Program-made: the position numbers and the translations under genes
Part shown: in pieces, positions 1 through 9,060 of the stretch
Layout of the letters: every line of letters begins with the position of its first letter
Numbering within the stretch: position 1 is the stretch's first letter
Assembly (NCBI RefSeq): GCF_020181035.1
Contig: NZ_JAIQYY010000009.1
Span: forward strand, 248,001-312,000
Length of the DNA stretch: 64,000 nt
Direction: 5' to 3'
DNA from: Streptomyces sp. CoH27
GTDB taxonomy: Bacteria; Actinomycetota; Actinomycetes; Streptomycetales; Streptomycetaceae
Notes under the pieces: generated by a model
What the model was told of the DNA's origin: nothing
Database searches by the model: none
The model's input: only the letters and a program-made list of their open reading frames with translations

Positions 1-992
1 TAGGCGGCCAGGGCGGCGAGGGCCTGCTCGGCCGCGTCCTTGTACAGGTCCCGGGACTTCGTCATCGCCTCCAGCGCCTCGGCGTAGCGGGCGACCAGCC
101 GGCGTTCGCGCTCCAGTTCCTCCCGGAGGGTCATCAGGGTCCAGTTCTCGCGCAGGTCGTTCAGCGCCTCCTCGGCCTCCTGCGGCAGGGGCCGGGGCTG
201 GGCGGCGAAATGCCGCAGCACGGCGAAGAGTCCGGCCGGCTCGGATCCGTCCAGGAAGACGCTGCGCACCTGGTGCTCACGGCTGTCGTAGCCCTCCGGC
301 GCCGGGTGCGGCGGCAGCACCACGGCGCCGCCGCGCGGCACCTCGACGCCGAGGTCCTTGAGCGCGTAGTTGACCGCGCGGAACTGCTGCGGGGCGGCCC
401 GGTGCTCCACCACGCGGTGCCGCAGGCCGGGCGGGAGCAGCCGGGCCAGCGGCAGCCGGCCCGCCTCGTCCGGGGTCATCGCCTCGTGCACGACGACGTT
501 GACGCACCAGCCCTCGCGGGCCGCGTCGCGCAGCCGGCGGCGCATCTCCCGGTCGTCCTCGGGCAGCGCGTTGACCTGCCGCAGGCGCAGGCCGGTGACC
601 GTGGCGTGGTGGTCCCAGGCGCCGTCGTCGCCCTCGCCGGTCCCGCGCTCGGGCCAGAACAGGGTCGCGGGCGAGGGCCAGGTCTCGTCCCAGGGGTGCT
701 CGGCCTCCGCGACGAGCCGCCACTCGTGTCCCTGCGGCCGCCCCGTGTGCGGTACGAGGGTGAGCCGGGCCCGCACGGTCACCGTGCCGGCCGCCCGCCA
801 GCGCGCCTCGAAGATCCGCTCGGTCGCGTCCTCGGGCAGCGGAGGTTCGGCGAAGTCGTCGATGTCCCCGCTTTCCCGGTGCCGGCGCAGGGTGCGGCGC
901 ACGACCTCCTCGGGAGCGGGACCGGTGTGGCGGCCGCGGACGGCCCAGAGAGTCTGCGGGTAGGAGGCGCGGTCGGTGGCGGAGTTCGACAT
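1..992 (-). CDS. Hypothetical protein, partial (runs off left edge)
   Basis: About 330 residues are visible from an ATG at 992 (MSNSATDRASYPQTLWAVRG) to the window edge, where the last codon is cut after TA, so it could be either Tyr or a stop. I do not recognise the family. The N-terminal two thirds is an acidic, Trp-rich soluble domain with no signal peptide or membrane segment. The last 60 or so residues (DLRENWTLMTLREELERERR onward) are charged and heptad-like and probably form a coiled coil. There is no clear Shine-Dalgarno before the ATG, so the start is only likely. Codon use is typical of the window. Confidence 0.7.
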   Translation of the reverse strand, partial: MSNSATDRASYPQTLWAVRGRHTGPAPEEVVRRTLRRHRESGDIDDFAEPPLPEDATERIFEARWRAAGTVTVRARLTLVPHTGRPQGHEWRLVAEAEHPWDETWPSPATLFWPERGTGEGDDGAWDHHATVTGLRLRQVNALPEDDREMRRRLRDAAREGWCVNVVVHEAMTPDEAGRLPLARLLPPGLRHRVVEHRAAPQQFRAVNYALKDLGVEVPRGGAVVLPPHPAPEGYDSREHQVRSVFLDGSEPAGLFAVLRHFAAQPRPLPQEAEEALNDLRENWTLMTLREELERERRLVARYAEALEAMTKSRDLYKDAAEQALAALAA

Positions 993-1390
993 GGGCCAAT
1001 CTGCTGATGGGGGCGGGTGAGCTTCCCAGTATCGCCGCTCGGCGGGAAAGCATGTCGTCCGGGGCCGGGGGTGGCGCGTCGCGACGGGTGCGCGCCCCGC
1101 GCACGGGGTGTGCGCCGTCCGCGCAGGGTGCGCGGAGAACGCGTCCGGTGACTGCTGTGCGCACGTGGCCGGACCGTTCTCCGGTGCCCACAATGGTCCG
1201 GCGAACGGGGTCCGCCCGTCCATCCGCTCAGGGGTGGACCCCGTTCCCACGGCACGCGCGCGTGGACGCGCGGCACACCTTTCCCCTGGACACGCGCGCG
1301 TGATTCCCCCTGGACACGCGCGGCCCGGTTTTCCAGGCGCGGCACATGTCCGACGGCACGCGCGTGTGGCCGCCGTTCGCCGGAAGGCGC
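993..1390. other. Non-coding region between divergent genes
   Basis: No gene was found here. It holds a perfect 11-bp inverted repeat, GAACGGGGTCC at 1203-1213 and GGACCCCGTTC at 1236-1246, with a 22-nt spacer. It also holds two copies of CCCCTGGACACGCGCG (1283-1298 and 1307-1322, 24-bp period) embedded in several CACGCGCG tracts. These may be regulatory sites for the divergent genes or simple-sequence drift. Confidence 0.5.
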
Positions 1391-1393
1391 ACC

Positions 1394-1423
1394 CTCTCGA
1401 TATATATCGGCTCTCGATATATC
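1394..1423 (+). promoter_or_regulatory. Likely PadR autoregulatory operator
   Basis: CTCTCGATATAT occurs at 1394-1405 and again at 1411-1422. The first copy extends into a perfect palindrome CGATATATATCG (1398-1409) and the second into GATATATC (1416-1423). This AT-rich patch is conspicuous in GC-rich DNA and ends 8 nt before the PadR start. PadR proteins commonly bind such dyads in their own promoters, so autoregulation is the natural inference. The ATATAT elements may double as the -10 box. Confidence 0.6.
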
Positions 1424-1431
1424 CTGGCTGC

Positions 1432-1827
1432 ATGACAGCGAAGAGCATGACGCGGGCGGCGTTCTTCGTCCTCACGGCCCTCGCCGACCAGCCGCGGCAC
1501 GGCTACGGCATCCTGCGCGAGGTCGAGGAACTGTCCGGCGGGGACGTCCAGTTGCGGGTCGGCACGCTGTACGGCGTGCTGGACCGGCTCACCGCGGACG
1601 GCCTGATCGTGCTGGACCGGGAGGAGGTCCAGCAGGGCCGGCTGCGGCGCTACTACCGGCTGACCGACGAGGGGGTGGCCGCCCTGGAGGCGGAGGCCGA
1701 GCGGATGGCCGCCGGTGCCGGGGCCGCCCGCCGGCGCATCGCCGAGGGCCGTGCGGGCACGCCTCTCCACGGCCCGGCCGGCCTCGAACCCCCGACCGCA
1801 CCTGGACTCGCGGGAGGACTCGCATGA
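1432..1827 (+). CDS. PadR family transcriptional regulator
   Basis: 131-residue regulator. Residues 7-85 form a PadR winged-helix domain, with the family signature HGYGILREVEELSGG and the wing-region phrase RVGTLYGVLDRLTADGLI. A short C-terminal region follows. The ATG at 1432 is chosen because it gives the normal PadR N-terminus and lies just after the operator. No Shine-Dalgarno is seen, so the mRNA may be leaderless. Its stop overlaps the next start (ATGA at 1824-1827). This pairing of a PadR gene with a membrane protein is a recurring two-gene unit in actinobacteria and suggests translational coupling and co-regulation. Confidence 0.9.
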   Translation: MTAKSMTRAAFFVLTALADQPRHGYGILREVEELSGGDVQLRVGTLYGVLDRLTADGLIVLDREEVQQGRLRRYYRLTDEGVAALEAEAERMAAGAGAARRRIAEGRAGTPLHGPAGLEPPTAPGLAGGLA

Positions 1828-2825
1828 CCACGCTGCTGGAAGCCCGCTACCGCACGGTGCTGCGCCTGCTCCCCGCCTACTACCGGCGCGAACGGGAGGA
1901 GGAGATGGTCGAGACGTACCTGTGGGGAGTCGACCGCGACACCCAGGACCAGAGCCGGCCCACGGCCGGCGAGGTGGCGAGCATCGCCGCCCTGGCGGTG
2001 CGCTGCCGCCTCGGCGCCGCCGGCGCGCCCCGGCGCTACGCCGTGCTCGGTTCGGGCGTCCGGCTCGTCGCCCTGTCCGCCGTGCTCCTGCTCGCGGCCT
2101 CCGCCGTCGTCGAGCCGGTGCTGCGGCTGACCTGGACCTTCACCCGGGGCAGCGCCGAACGGCGCTTGTTCCTCTCGGACTTCACCGGCCACGGGATCGT
2201 CACCGACACGGCAGTCGTCGCCCAGTGGATCCTGCCGCTCGGCTGGACGGTCGCCTACTTCGCCCTCCTGCACGACCGTCGCCGACTCGCCCGGACCGGC
2301 GCCCTGGTGGCGGCGCTGCCCAGCCTGTGGCCGCTGATCGGCTCGCTGACGGGCGCGACGATCCTCACGGAACCGGCGTTCGTCGCCATGCTGGCGCTCC
2401 TCGTCTGGCTGCCGGCGCTCGCCTTGTGCGCCGCCCACCACCGCGATGCGCCCCCGGCCCGGCTCCCCGCCGGCACCCCCGGCCTGGTCTTCATGACGGC
2501 CTGTGTCCTGACGGGAGCGTCCCTCGTGCTGCTGCCCGCCGCGACGGACCTGGTGTGGGCCCCGGCCAACTGCTTCGTCGTCGGCGCCCTCGGCTGGCTG
2601 GTGTGGACCGTCCGCCGCCCGGACCGCGGCGCCCCCGGCGGCGGCCTCGCGCTCGCCGTGCTCGGCCTGCTGCTCCTGGCCGTACGTGTCGCCGCTCTCT
2701 ACCCCTGGCTCGGCGTGCCCGTCCCCGCCGGCTACTGGAACAGCAGCCTCGGCCAGACGAGCGCCCTCGCCCTGCTGACCGTGGCGCTGGCGGTCGCCGG
2801 CCGCCGGGAACTGGCGGCACGCTGA
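1824..2825 (+). CDS. PadR-associated integral membrane protein
   Basis: 333-residue membrane protein of unknown function. The soluble N-terminus (YRTVLRLLPAYYRREREEEM, residues 9-28) resembles the short charged prefix domain of PadR-linked membrane proteins. After residue 75 there are about eight hydrophobic segments, for example around LVALSAVLLLAASAVV and GLALAVLGLLLLAVRVAAL. It is translated from an ATG overlapping the PadR stop. By analogy with other PadR-membrane pairs it may be a stress or envelope factor controlled by PadR. No catalytic motif is visible. Confidence 0.8.
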   Translation: MTTLLEARYRTVLRLLPAYYRREREEEMVETYLWGVDRDTQDQSRPTAGEVASIAALAVRCRLGAAGAPRRYAVLGSGVRLVALSAVLLLAASAVVEPVLRLTWTFTRGSAERRLFLSDFTGHGIVTDTAVVAQWILPLGWTVAYFALLHDRRRLARTGALVAALPSLWPLIGSLTGATILTEPAFVAMLALLVWLPALALCAAHHRDAPPARLPAGTPGLVFMTACVLTGASLVLLPAATDLVWAPANCFVVGALGWLVWTVRRPDRGAPGGGLALAVLGLLLLAVRVAALYPWLGVPVPAGYWNSSLGQTSALALLTVALAVAGRRELAAR

Positions 2826-2907
2826 CGCGGCGCATGTCACCCCGGGCCGGGGCGAGTTGTCCACAGGCCCGGACGGAGTGTCAGACCCGCGTGCCAAGAT
2901 CGGCCGT

Positions 2908-5900
2908 ATGCACAAGCACGCCCTGCTGCCCGCGGAACCCCACCGTTCGACGACGTACGCCCTCTGGGCCGCCGCCCACGACCCGGCGGAGCACAGCGCC
3001 GCACTGGCGCTCCTCGACGAGGTGGGTACGGCCGTGTCCCGCGCCTATCCGAAGATGGGCCGCTGCCTCGACCAACTGCGGCGTCGCGCACACTCGGTGC
3101 CGCCCGCCCATCTGCCCTGGTTCTGGGACACCGTGACGCACCGCCTGCTGGGCTATCCCGGCGGCACGGCCGCCAAGGCCTACACCCTGGCGCGCAAGGC
3201 GGAGCAGCAGCACGCGCTGGCGGTCGACCCCGACTGGCGGCGGGCGCAGGCACTGCTGTGCGCGGCCCGCGGGGAGCTGCCCGTCAAGGAGCTGAGCCAA
3301 CATCAGCGCTGGCTGGCCGGGCAGTTGCCGGCCGCCGAGGCCCACGAGGAGTACATGCGCGTCCTCACCGCGTGGGCCGCCTCGCCGGGCGAGCTCCCGG
3401 CCGACCTTGCCTGCCGCGTCCGGGCCTCCGCGCGCGCCGCCGGGCTCGGCACCGCCGAGGACGCCCGTGTGCTGGGCCTTCTCCTCGGCGGAGCGCGCGG
3501 CAAGGCGGTCCCGGACGCCCTGCTGGAGGCCGCCACCGCGCCCCTGACCGAACACCCCCAGGACCCCGGCGTGCAGGCCGCGCTGCTCGACCTGTTCCCG
3601 GAGAGCAGGAACGACGCGGCGTCCTGGCTGCGCCTGCTGCTGAGCGCCGGCGTCGTCGACGCGGTGGCGGCCGGACACCTCACCCCGGACGGCGGCGCGG
3701 CCGGCTGGCTCGGCCGCTACACACGCGCGTACCGGCACCGCAGGGCGGCCTACGGCGGAGTGGAGCGCCAGCCCATGCCGGCCGAACTCTTCGAGATCGT
3801 CGCCCGGTTCGCGCCCCGGCTCCGGGCGGCGGGCACCCCGGTGCGCATCCACGAGGACCAGTACCACTGGCCGGGCCTGGACGCCGACCTCCTGGACGCC
3901 TGCCTCGCCGAGGGCGTCGCCGTCGAGGATCCCGGCGACGCGGTGGGGCTGACCTTCTGGGGCGACCGCTCCCGCCGCGACCTCAAGGCGCTGGCCGCCG
4001 ACCCGCTGTTCGGCCGGCGCCTGGAGGGCACCGTGCACGCCGGGCTGCGCGGCGCCGGTACGGCGATCACGCGGCTTCCGGAGAACGCCGGTATCGCCGC
4101 CGAGGTGCACACCCGTATCGAGGCCCTGCTCGGCTCCCTGCGCGGCGGCGGCCTCGCCGCGGCCGACGAGGCGGTGACCGAGCTTGCCACGCTGCTCGAC
4201 CGGCCCACGGCCACCGCCCTCGACGGCATCGAGGAGGCGCTGGCCGCCCTCGACCTCACCGGACCACTCGCCCGCACCCTGCGCGCCGGACTCCCCGAGG
4301 AGCTGGGCTGGCCCGCTCTGGAGGCCGCCCTCGCCGGCTTCGACCCGGCCGACACCCTCCGTGTGACCTGCACCTGGCCCGTGCTGACCGTCTTCGGCGC
4401 CGGCCGCGCGGTGGCCGTCGACCACGCGGGCACACGCGCGTCGTGCACCTTCCGGGTGCCTGACGAGGCGACCGGACACGCCGTCCATTACGTCGGCGGG
4501 CAGTTCCTCGTCAGCTGGCGCACCGGCGACCGCCACTCCGGCGCCGACCGGGCCTTCTGGACCGACCGGCCGGACGAGGTGTTCACCCCGCAGGACACCT
4601 TCGGCCTGCGGCCCTACGGCGGACTGATCCAGGGGGGCCTCGGCTACCAGTTCGAGACCCCGGACCGCGGCGGACGGTTCGACGGGGAGCGGGTGCTGCG
4701 GCCCGGCGGCCGGGAGGGCATCGGCCACCATGACCTCCAGTTGAGCGACGGGCACCGGTTCTGGAGCGCCCAGGTGTTCCACACGCGCGCGGGCTGGATG
4801 CCGTACGACCCGGTCACGGGGGACCGGACCGGCGAGCCCGGTCTCCCGGAATTCCACCGCGACATCGAACTCCCGCCCGGCAGGGGCGTGTTCGGCGGCA
4901 GCTACTCGCTCGCCGCGCTCCCTGAGGACGCCCCGGCCTCCCCGCTCGGCCGGCACGGCCGGCTCGTCGGCTGCCGCGTCTACCACCGCACGCCGTACCG
5001 CGGCCCGTCCCCGACGGACTTCCTGCTGGAGTCGGCCGACGGCCGCACCGCGCACTACCGCAGCCGTCGCCTCGGCCGCCGCCCCTGGGGCATCATCGGG
5101 CTGCCCGAGGGCGGCGAGCAGGCCGTCCTCGTCGGGCAGACGACGGTGCGCTGCCACGCGGCGGACGACAACTCGCTGCTGTGGCAGGTCCACGGCTTCG
5201 TCCCGCCCGCCGACCGCGACCGGGACCGCCCGCCCACCCTCGGCGAGGACGCCGGCCCGGTGCCGCCGCCCGCCTACTGGCACTTCCTCACCGCACGCGA
5301 CGAGCGCTCCTCCAAGGCGCTGCGCACCGTGGCCGACACCACCGTGCGCGCCCTCCTGGACGCCGCCCTGGAGAGCGCGGACCCCGCGCACCTGGACGCC
5401 GCCGCCGCGCGACTGCTGCCGGAGGCGGGGGACGCCCGGGTGCGCGCCGGCGTGGCACGCGCCGCCCTGCTCGCGGCCGGCGTGCTGCGCCGCCGCGAGG
5501 AGCTGTCCCGCCGGGTCGGCGTCATGCGGTCAGGCCCCGTCGTGACCCTTCCCGCCGCCGTCCCCGACACCACCCTCGCCCCGGCCCTGGCCGGACTCCT
5601 GCCCGACCTGCGCTCCTACGAGGCTCACACGCCCGAGAGGCATCCCGGCACCCTCACCGCCGTCGCCGCCGACGGCCGGTTCCTGCGCGGGGAGATCGAC
5701 GACGAGACCCGTGCCCTCGCCCCGCCCGTGCGGCCCGTGGAGTGGCAGGTGCTCCTGGGCGACATCGACGCCGTCGCCTGGCGGGCCGCCGTCGCGACCA
5801 CCCCCGACGACGAACGCGCGGCCCTGCAGGCCCTGTTGCGGACCTGGAGCGGACAGCCGTTCGCCGCGCCCGGCGGCAGCTGGCGCACCGGCCGGGCCCC

Positions 5901-7503
5901 ACTGGACGCCCTGGCCGCCGCCCCGGGCGCGGCAGCCGGTCCCGAACGCCGCGGTCTCGCCCGCTTCCTGCAACCGGCCGCCGACCCCGCCCCCGGGCAC
6001 ACCGAGGAGGAGCGGACCGTCACCGTCACCGCGGACGATGCCGCACGCCTCACCCGCCTGCTGGAGCTGACCGACGGCAACGGCCCGCTCCCGCTGACGC
6101 CCGAGGCGCTGACCGTCTTCTGCCGGAGCACCGGAGTACGGCGCTCCGTCGCCGCCCTCGTCCTCGGCGGCCTCCCGCGCCGCGCACAGCACGACGAGCA
6201 CACCAAGATGCTGCGCTCCGCGCCCTACAAGGCGAACAAGACCACGGCCGCGGAGTACGACAGCTTCTGCCACCGGCTCGGCGAGCGGGGCCGGCGCGCG
6301 GTGCTCGCCGCCGGTGTGCCCGAGGACCCGGCCGACCTCTGGACACCGCAGGGCCCGCAGCGGGCGGCCGCACGCATGGCCGCGGTCTGGGCCGAACTGC
6401 TCGGCGCAGAGCAGTACGTCGACGAGGACCTGGCCGAGACGCTGGAGACGGACCTCGGCCTGCCCGTCGACTGGGCCCGCACCCTGCCCGCCGGGCGACC
6501 GCCCGTCGAGGAGACCGGGTCCGTGCTGGTGGGCACCCGCAACGGCAGGCTCGACCTGCGCCCGGTGCTGCCCGACGGTTCGCTCGGGGAGCGGCCATGG
6601 CGTGACCGGGTGCCGTACGTCCAGGAACTGTCCGTGATCGCCTGGGCGCTGACCGAGCGGCCGGTCGGCGATCCGGCGGCCGACGGCGCGCTCCGGCTCC
6701 ACGCCGGGCTGCGGGCACGGTGCGCGGACCCCGGCACGCTCATCCAGCTGACCGGGCAGCGCGCGGTGGCCCAGGTGGCCGAGGCCGACGTGGCGTTCCA
6801 GCTCTACGACGGCACGGTGCTGCCCTGCCCGGAGCCGCTCCACGACGGCGTGACCGAGGTGGCGGAGGTGGTGGACGACGGGGTGTTCGTGGTGGCCGTC
6901 CCGACCGGCGACATCTTCCTGCGCCCGGCCGCGCTCGCCGATCCGGAGGGCGTGGCGCGGGCCCTGGAGGTGTGCGACCGCACGGGCGTGTCCTGGCTGC
7001 GGCCGGACGTCGAGCAGTTCCGGACGGTCCTCGACGGCCTGGCCAGAATGGCCGACCGTGCCACCGCAACTCCCGTTCCCGTTGGCGGCTATGAGGCGAA
7101 TCCCCTGCTCAGCGCGCCCGACGCAGTCGCTGCCACCGCCCGTCGGCTCGGCGTCGGCACGGACGCGGCCGCGCTCCACCTCCAACTGCGCGCGCTCGCC
7201 CGGCCGACAGACCGCAACATCCGCCGCTGGAACGGCTGGACGGCCGCCCGGCACAAGGCGGCGCAGGCGGAGCTGCTGGCCGTGGGCGCGGTCGAGACCG
7301 CCCGCCGGGCCCGCGCCGGCCGCACCGTCTTCATACGCGACGCATGGGAGACCCTGAAGGCGCCCCATCTGCCGCTGGAACGGGGAAAGTTGGCCACCCA
7401 CCTGGCCTCGCCGACGGGCCTGGGCGGTGTGCACGGCCCGTTCGTACGGCTGCTGCCGCCGGTGCCGTTGCACGAGCTGTTCGCGCGGGCCGCGGAGGGC
7501 TGA
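2908..7503 (+). CDS. Very large protein of unknown function (1,531 aa)
   Basis: Unrecognised soluble giant with no signal peptide or membrane segment. The ATG at 2908 gives an N-terminus MHKHALLPAEPHRSTTYALW; an in-frame GTG lies at 2878, and neither has a strong ribosome-binding site. Residues 1-475 look alpha-helical and repeat-like (many ALLxA/LAxALA runs). Residues 480-770 are beta-rich with recurring Gly/Trp/Asp strands (FLVSWRTGD, LLWQVHGF), compatible with a propeller-like domain. The rest is again mostly helical, with a basic segment near the C-terminus (WNGWTAARHKAAQ, RRARAGRTVF). The domain split is inference from composition. It stands alone: the upstream PadR pair ends 82 nt earlier and a terminator follows. 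Confidence 0.8.
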   Translation: MHKHALLPAEPHRSTTYALWAAAHDPAEHSAALALLDEVGTAVSRAYPKMGRCLDQLRRRAHSVPPAHLPWFWDTVTHRLLGYPGGTAAKAYTLARKAEQQHALAVDPDWRRAQALLCAARGELPVKELSQHQRWLAGQLPAAEAHEEYMRVLTAWAASPGELPADLACRVRASARAAGLGTAEDARVLGLLLGGARGKAVPDALLEAATAPLTEHPQDPGVQAALLDLFPESRNDAASWLRLLLSAGVVDAVAAGHLTPDGGAAGWLGRYTRAYRHRRAAYGGVERQPMPAELFEIVARFAPRLRAAGTPVRIHEDQYHWPGLDADLLDACLAEGVAVEDPGDAVGLTFWGDRSRRDLKALAADPLFGRRLEGTVHAGLRGAGTAITRLPENAGIAAEVHTRIEALLGSLRGGGLAAADEAVTELATLLDRPTATALDGIEEALAALDLTGPLARTLRAGLPEELGWPALEAALAGFDPADTLRVTCTWPVLTVFGAGRAVAVDHAGTRASCTFRVPDEATGHAVHYVGGQFLVSWRTGDRHSGADRAFWTDRPDEVFTPQDTFGLRPYGGLIQGGLGYQFETPDRGGRFDGERVLRPGGREGIGHHDLQLSDGHRFWSAQVFHTRAGWMPYDPVTGDRTGEPGLPEFHRDIELPPGRGVFGGSYSLAALPEDAPASPLGRHGRLVGCRVYHRTPYRGPSPTDFLLESADGRTAHYRSRRLGRRPWGIIGLPEGGEQAVLVGQTTVRCHAADDNSLLWQVHGFVPPADRDRDRPPTLGEDAGPVPPPAYWHFLTARDERSSKALRTVADTTVRALLDAALESADPAHLDAAAARLLPEAGDARVRAGVARAALLAAGVLRRREELSRRVGVMRSGPVVTLPAAVPDTTLAPALAGLLPDLRSYEAHTPERHPGTLTAVAADGRFLRGEIDDETRALAPPVRPVEWQVLLGDIDAVAWRAAVATTPDDERAALQALLRTWSGQPFAAPGGSWRTGRAPLDALAAAPGAAAGPERRGLARFLQPAADPAPGHTEEERTVTVTADDAARLTRLLELTDGNGPLPLTPEALTVFCRSTGVRRSVAALVLGGLPRRAQHDEHTKMLRSAPYKANKTTAAEYDSFCHRLGERGRRAVLAAGVPEDPADLWTPQGPQRAAARMAAVWAELLGAEQYVDEDLAETLETDLGLPVDWARTLPAGRPPVEETGSVLVGTRNGRLDLRPVLPDGSLGERPWRDRVPYVQELSVIAWALTERPVGDPAADGALRLHAGLRARCADPGTLIQLTGQRAVAQVAEADVAFQLYDGTVLPCPEPLHDGVTEVAEVVDDGVFVVAVPTGDIFLRPAALADPEGVARALEVCDRTGVSWLRPDVEQFRTVLDGLARMADRATATPVPVGGYEANPLLSAPDAVAATARRLGVGTDAAALHLQLRALARPTDRNIRRWNGWTAARHKAAQAELLAVGAVETARRARAGRTVFIRDAWETLKAPHLPLERGKLATHLASPTGLGGVHGPFVRLLPPVPLHELFARAAEG

Positions 7504-7525
7504 CGAGGGGAGGGGGACCTGAACG

Positions 7526-7561
7526 GAGGGAGGGGACCGGCGCGGTGACGCCGGCCCCCTC
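7526..7561. terminator. Bidirectional hairpin terminator
   Basis: GGGG-A-CCGGCG (7532-7542) pairs with CGCCGG-C-CCCC (7549-7559) around a 6-nt loop with one mismatch. It lies between the convergent 1,531-aa gene and fprA. Confidence 0.6.
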
Positions 7562-7601
7562 GGAGCCTCACAGAAAGGCGGGACTCACCCGGATCCGGGA
7601 T

Positions 7602-8966
7602 TTACGCCCCGCTCTCCCGCAGCATGTCCTCGCGCTCGACGATCTTCACGCGCTCACGGCCCTGCGGCTCGCCCAGCGCACGCTCGGCGGCGTCCAGCTT
7701 GTACCAGCCCTCCCAGGTGGTGAAGCGGATCTCGCGCTCGGCGAGGAAGGCGTCGACGGCCTCCGGCTCGGGCGAGGCCGGGGTGTGCAGACGGCCGTTG
7801 GCGTGGTCGTCCAGCAGGTTGGCGACGGTCTCGTTGGCGTCGCCCTTGGTGTGACCGATCAGGCCGATGGGGCCGCGCCGGATCCAGCCGGTGACGTAGG
7901 TGGACTGCAGATGGCTGCCGCCCTCCTCGATGACCCGGCCGCCCTCGTCCGGGACGGTGCCCGAGTCGACGTCCCAGGGCAGCTTGGGCAGCTTCTCGGA
8001 GAGGTAGCCGACCGCGCGGTAGACCGCCGTGACGTCCCAGTCCTTGAACTCGCCGGTGCCCTTGACGTTGCCGGTGCCGTCGAGGGCGGTGCGCTCGGTG
8101 CGCAGGCCGACGACCTTGCCGTCCTCGCCGAGGATCTCCGCGGGGGACTCGAAGAAGTGCAGGAACAGCTTGTGCGGACGGTCGCCGACGTCGCGGATCG
8201 CCCAGTTCTCCAGCGTCTTGGCGACCATGTCGGCCTGCTTGTTGCCGCGCCGGGTCTCGATCGAGCCCTCGTCGTAGTCGATGTCCTCGGGGTCGACGAT
8301 GACCTCGATGTTCGGGGAGTGGTCGAGCTCGCGCAGCTCCATCGGGCTGAACTTCGCCTGGGCGGGGCCCCGGCGGCCGAAGACGTGGATCTCCACGGCC
8401 TTGTTGGCCTTCAGACCGTCGTAGACGTTCGGCGGGATCTCGGTCGGCAGCAGCTCGTGCGCGGTCTTGGCGAGGACGCGGGCCACGTCGAGGGCGACGT
8501 TGCCGACGCCGAGCACGGCGACCTTCTCGGCCTCCAGGGGCCAGGTGCGCGGGACGTCCGGGTGTCCGTCGTACCAGGAGACGAAGTCGGCGGCGCCGTA
8601 GGAGCCGTCCAGGTCGATGCCGGGCAGCGGCAGCTCACGGTCGGCCATCGCGCCGGTGGAGAAGATCACCGCGTCGTAGAAGTCGCGCAGGTCGTCCAGG
8701 CTGATGTCGGTCGGGTAGTCGACGTTGCCGAACAGCCGGATCTGCGGCTTGTCGAGCACCTGGTGCAGGGCGGTGATGATGCCCTTGATGCGCGGGTGGT
8801 CGGGGGCGACGCCGTACCGGATCAGGCCGAACGGGGCGGGCATCCGCTCGAAGAGGTCGATGGACACGCCGGGGTCGGCGGCCACCTCGGACTTGAGCAG
8901 GGCGTCGGCGGCGTAGATCCCGGCGGGGCCGGCTCCGACGATGGCTACCCGCAGGGGGCGCGGCAT
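7602..8966 (-). CDS. fprA: Ferredoxin--NADP+ reductase, FprA/adrenodoxin-reductase type
   Basis: 454-residue FAD enzyme that passes electrons from NADPH to ferredoxins and so to P450s and other iron-sulfur clients. The FAD-binding GAGPAG motif is at residues 11-16, followed by the family phrase FGLIRYGVAPDHPRIKG. A second Rossmann motif (GVGNVALDVAR, about residues 154-164) binds NADP. The C-terminal GWIRRGPIGLIGHTKGDANE is diagnostic for the adrenodoxin-reductase-like group. Length is normal. An iron box 51 nt upstream of the start suggests repression by a DmdR/IdeR-type regulator when iron is plentiful. It is a plausible partner for the P450s at 21.5-24 kb. Confidence 0.93.
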   Translation of the reverse strand: MPRPLRVAIVGAGPAGIYAADALLKSEVAADPGVSIDLFERMPAPFGLIRYGVAPDHPRIKGIITALHQVLDKPQIRLFGNVDYPTDISLDDLRDFYDAVIFSTGAMADRELPLPGIDLDGSYGAADFVSWYDGHPDVPRTWPLEAEKVAVLGVGNVALDVARVLAKTAHELLPTEIPPNVYDGLKANKAVEIHVFGRRGPAQAKFSPMELRELDHSPNIEVIVDPEDIDYDEGSIETRRGNKQADMVAKTLENWAIRDVGDRPHKLFLHFFESPAEILGEDGKVVGLRTERTALDGTGNVKGTGEFKDWDVTAVYRAVGYLSEKLPKLPWDVDSGTVPDEGGRVIEEGGSHLQSTYVTGWIRRGPIGLIGHTKGDANETVANLLDDHANGRLHTPASPEPEAVDAFLAEREIRFTTWEGWYKLDAAERALGEPQGRERVKIVEREDMLRESGA

Positions 8967-9016
8967 GATCAGGTTCCCTTCGAACGTGGACAGGGCGGCT
9001 CGAATGGGATGAAGCC

Positions 9017-9035
9017 TAAACTAAGGCAGACCTAA
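9017..9035. promoter_or_regulatory. Iron box (DmdR/IdeR-type operator)
   Basis: TAAACTAAGGCAGACCTAA matches 13 of 19 positions of the DmdR/IdeR consensus TTAGGTTAGGCTCACCTAA, including the core AGGC..ACCTAA. It lies 51-69 nt upstream of the fprA start, where a repressor would block its promoter. It could also affect the divergent SDR gene. Confidence 0.6.
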
Positions 9036-9060
9036 GTCAGTACGGGGGTCCGGTCTATGA

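Noticed and set aside
2881..5391. Long minus-strand reading frame opposite the 1,531-aa gene
   Set aside because: Gly/Arg/Val-rich shadow of the real gene; no family resemblance, and third-position bias belongs to the plus strand.
7344..9035. Long plus-strand frame opposite fprA
   Set aside because: Shadow frame; fprA has clear FAD and NADP motifs on the other strand.
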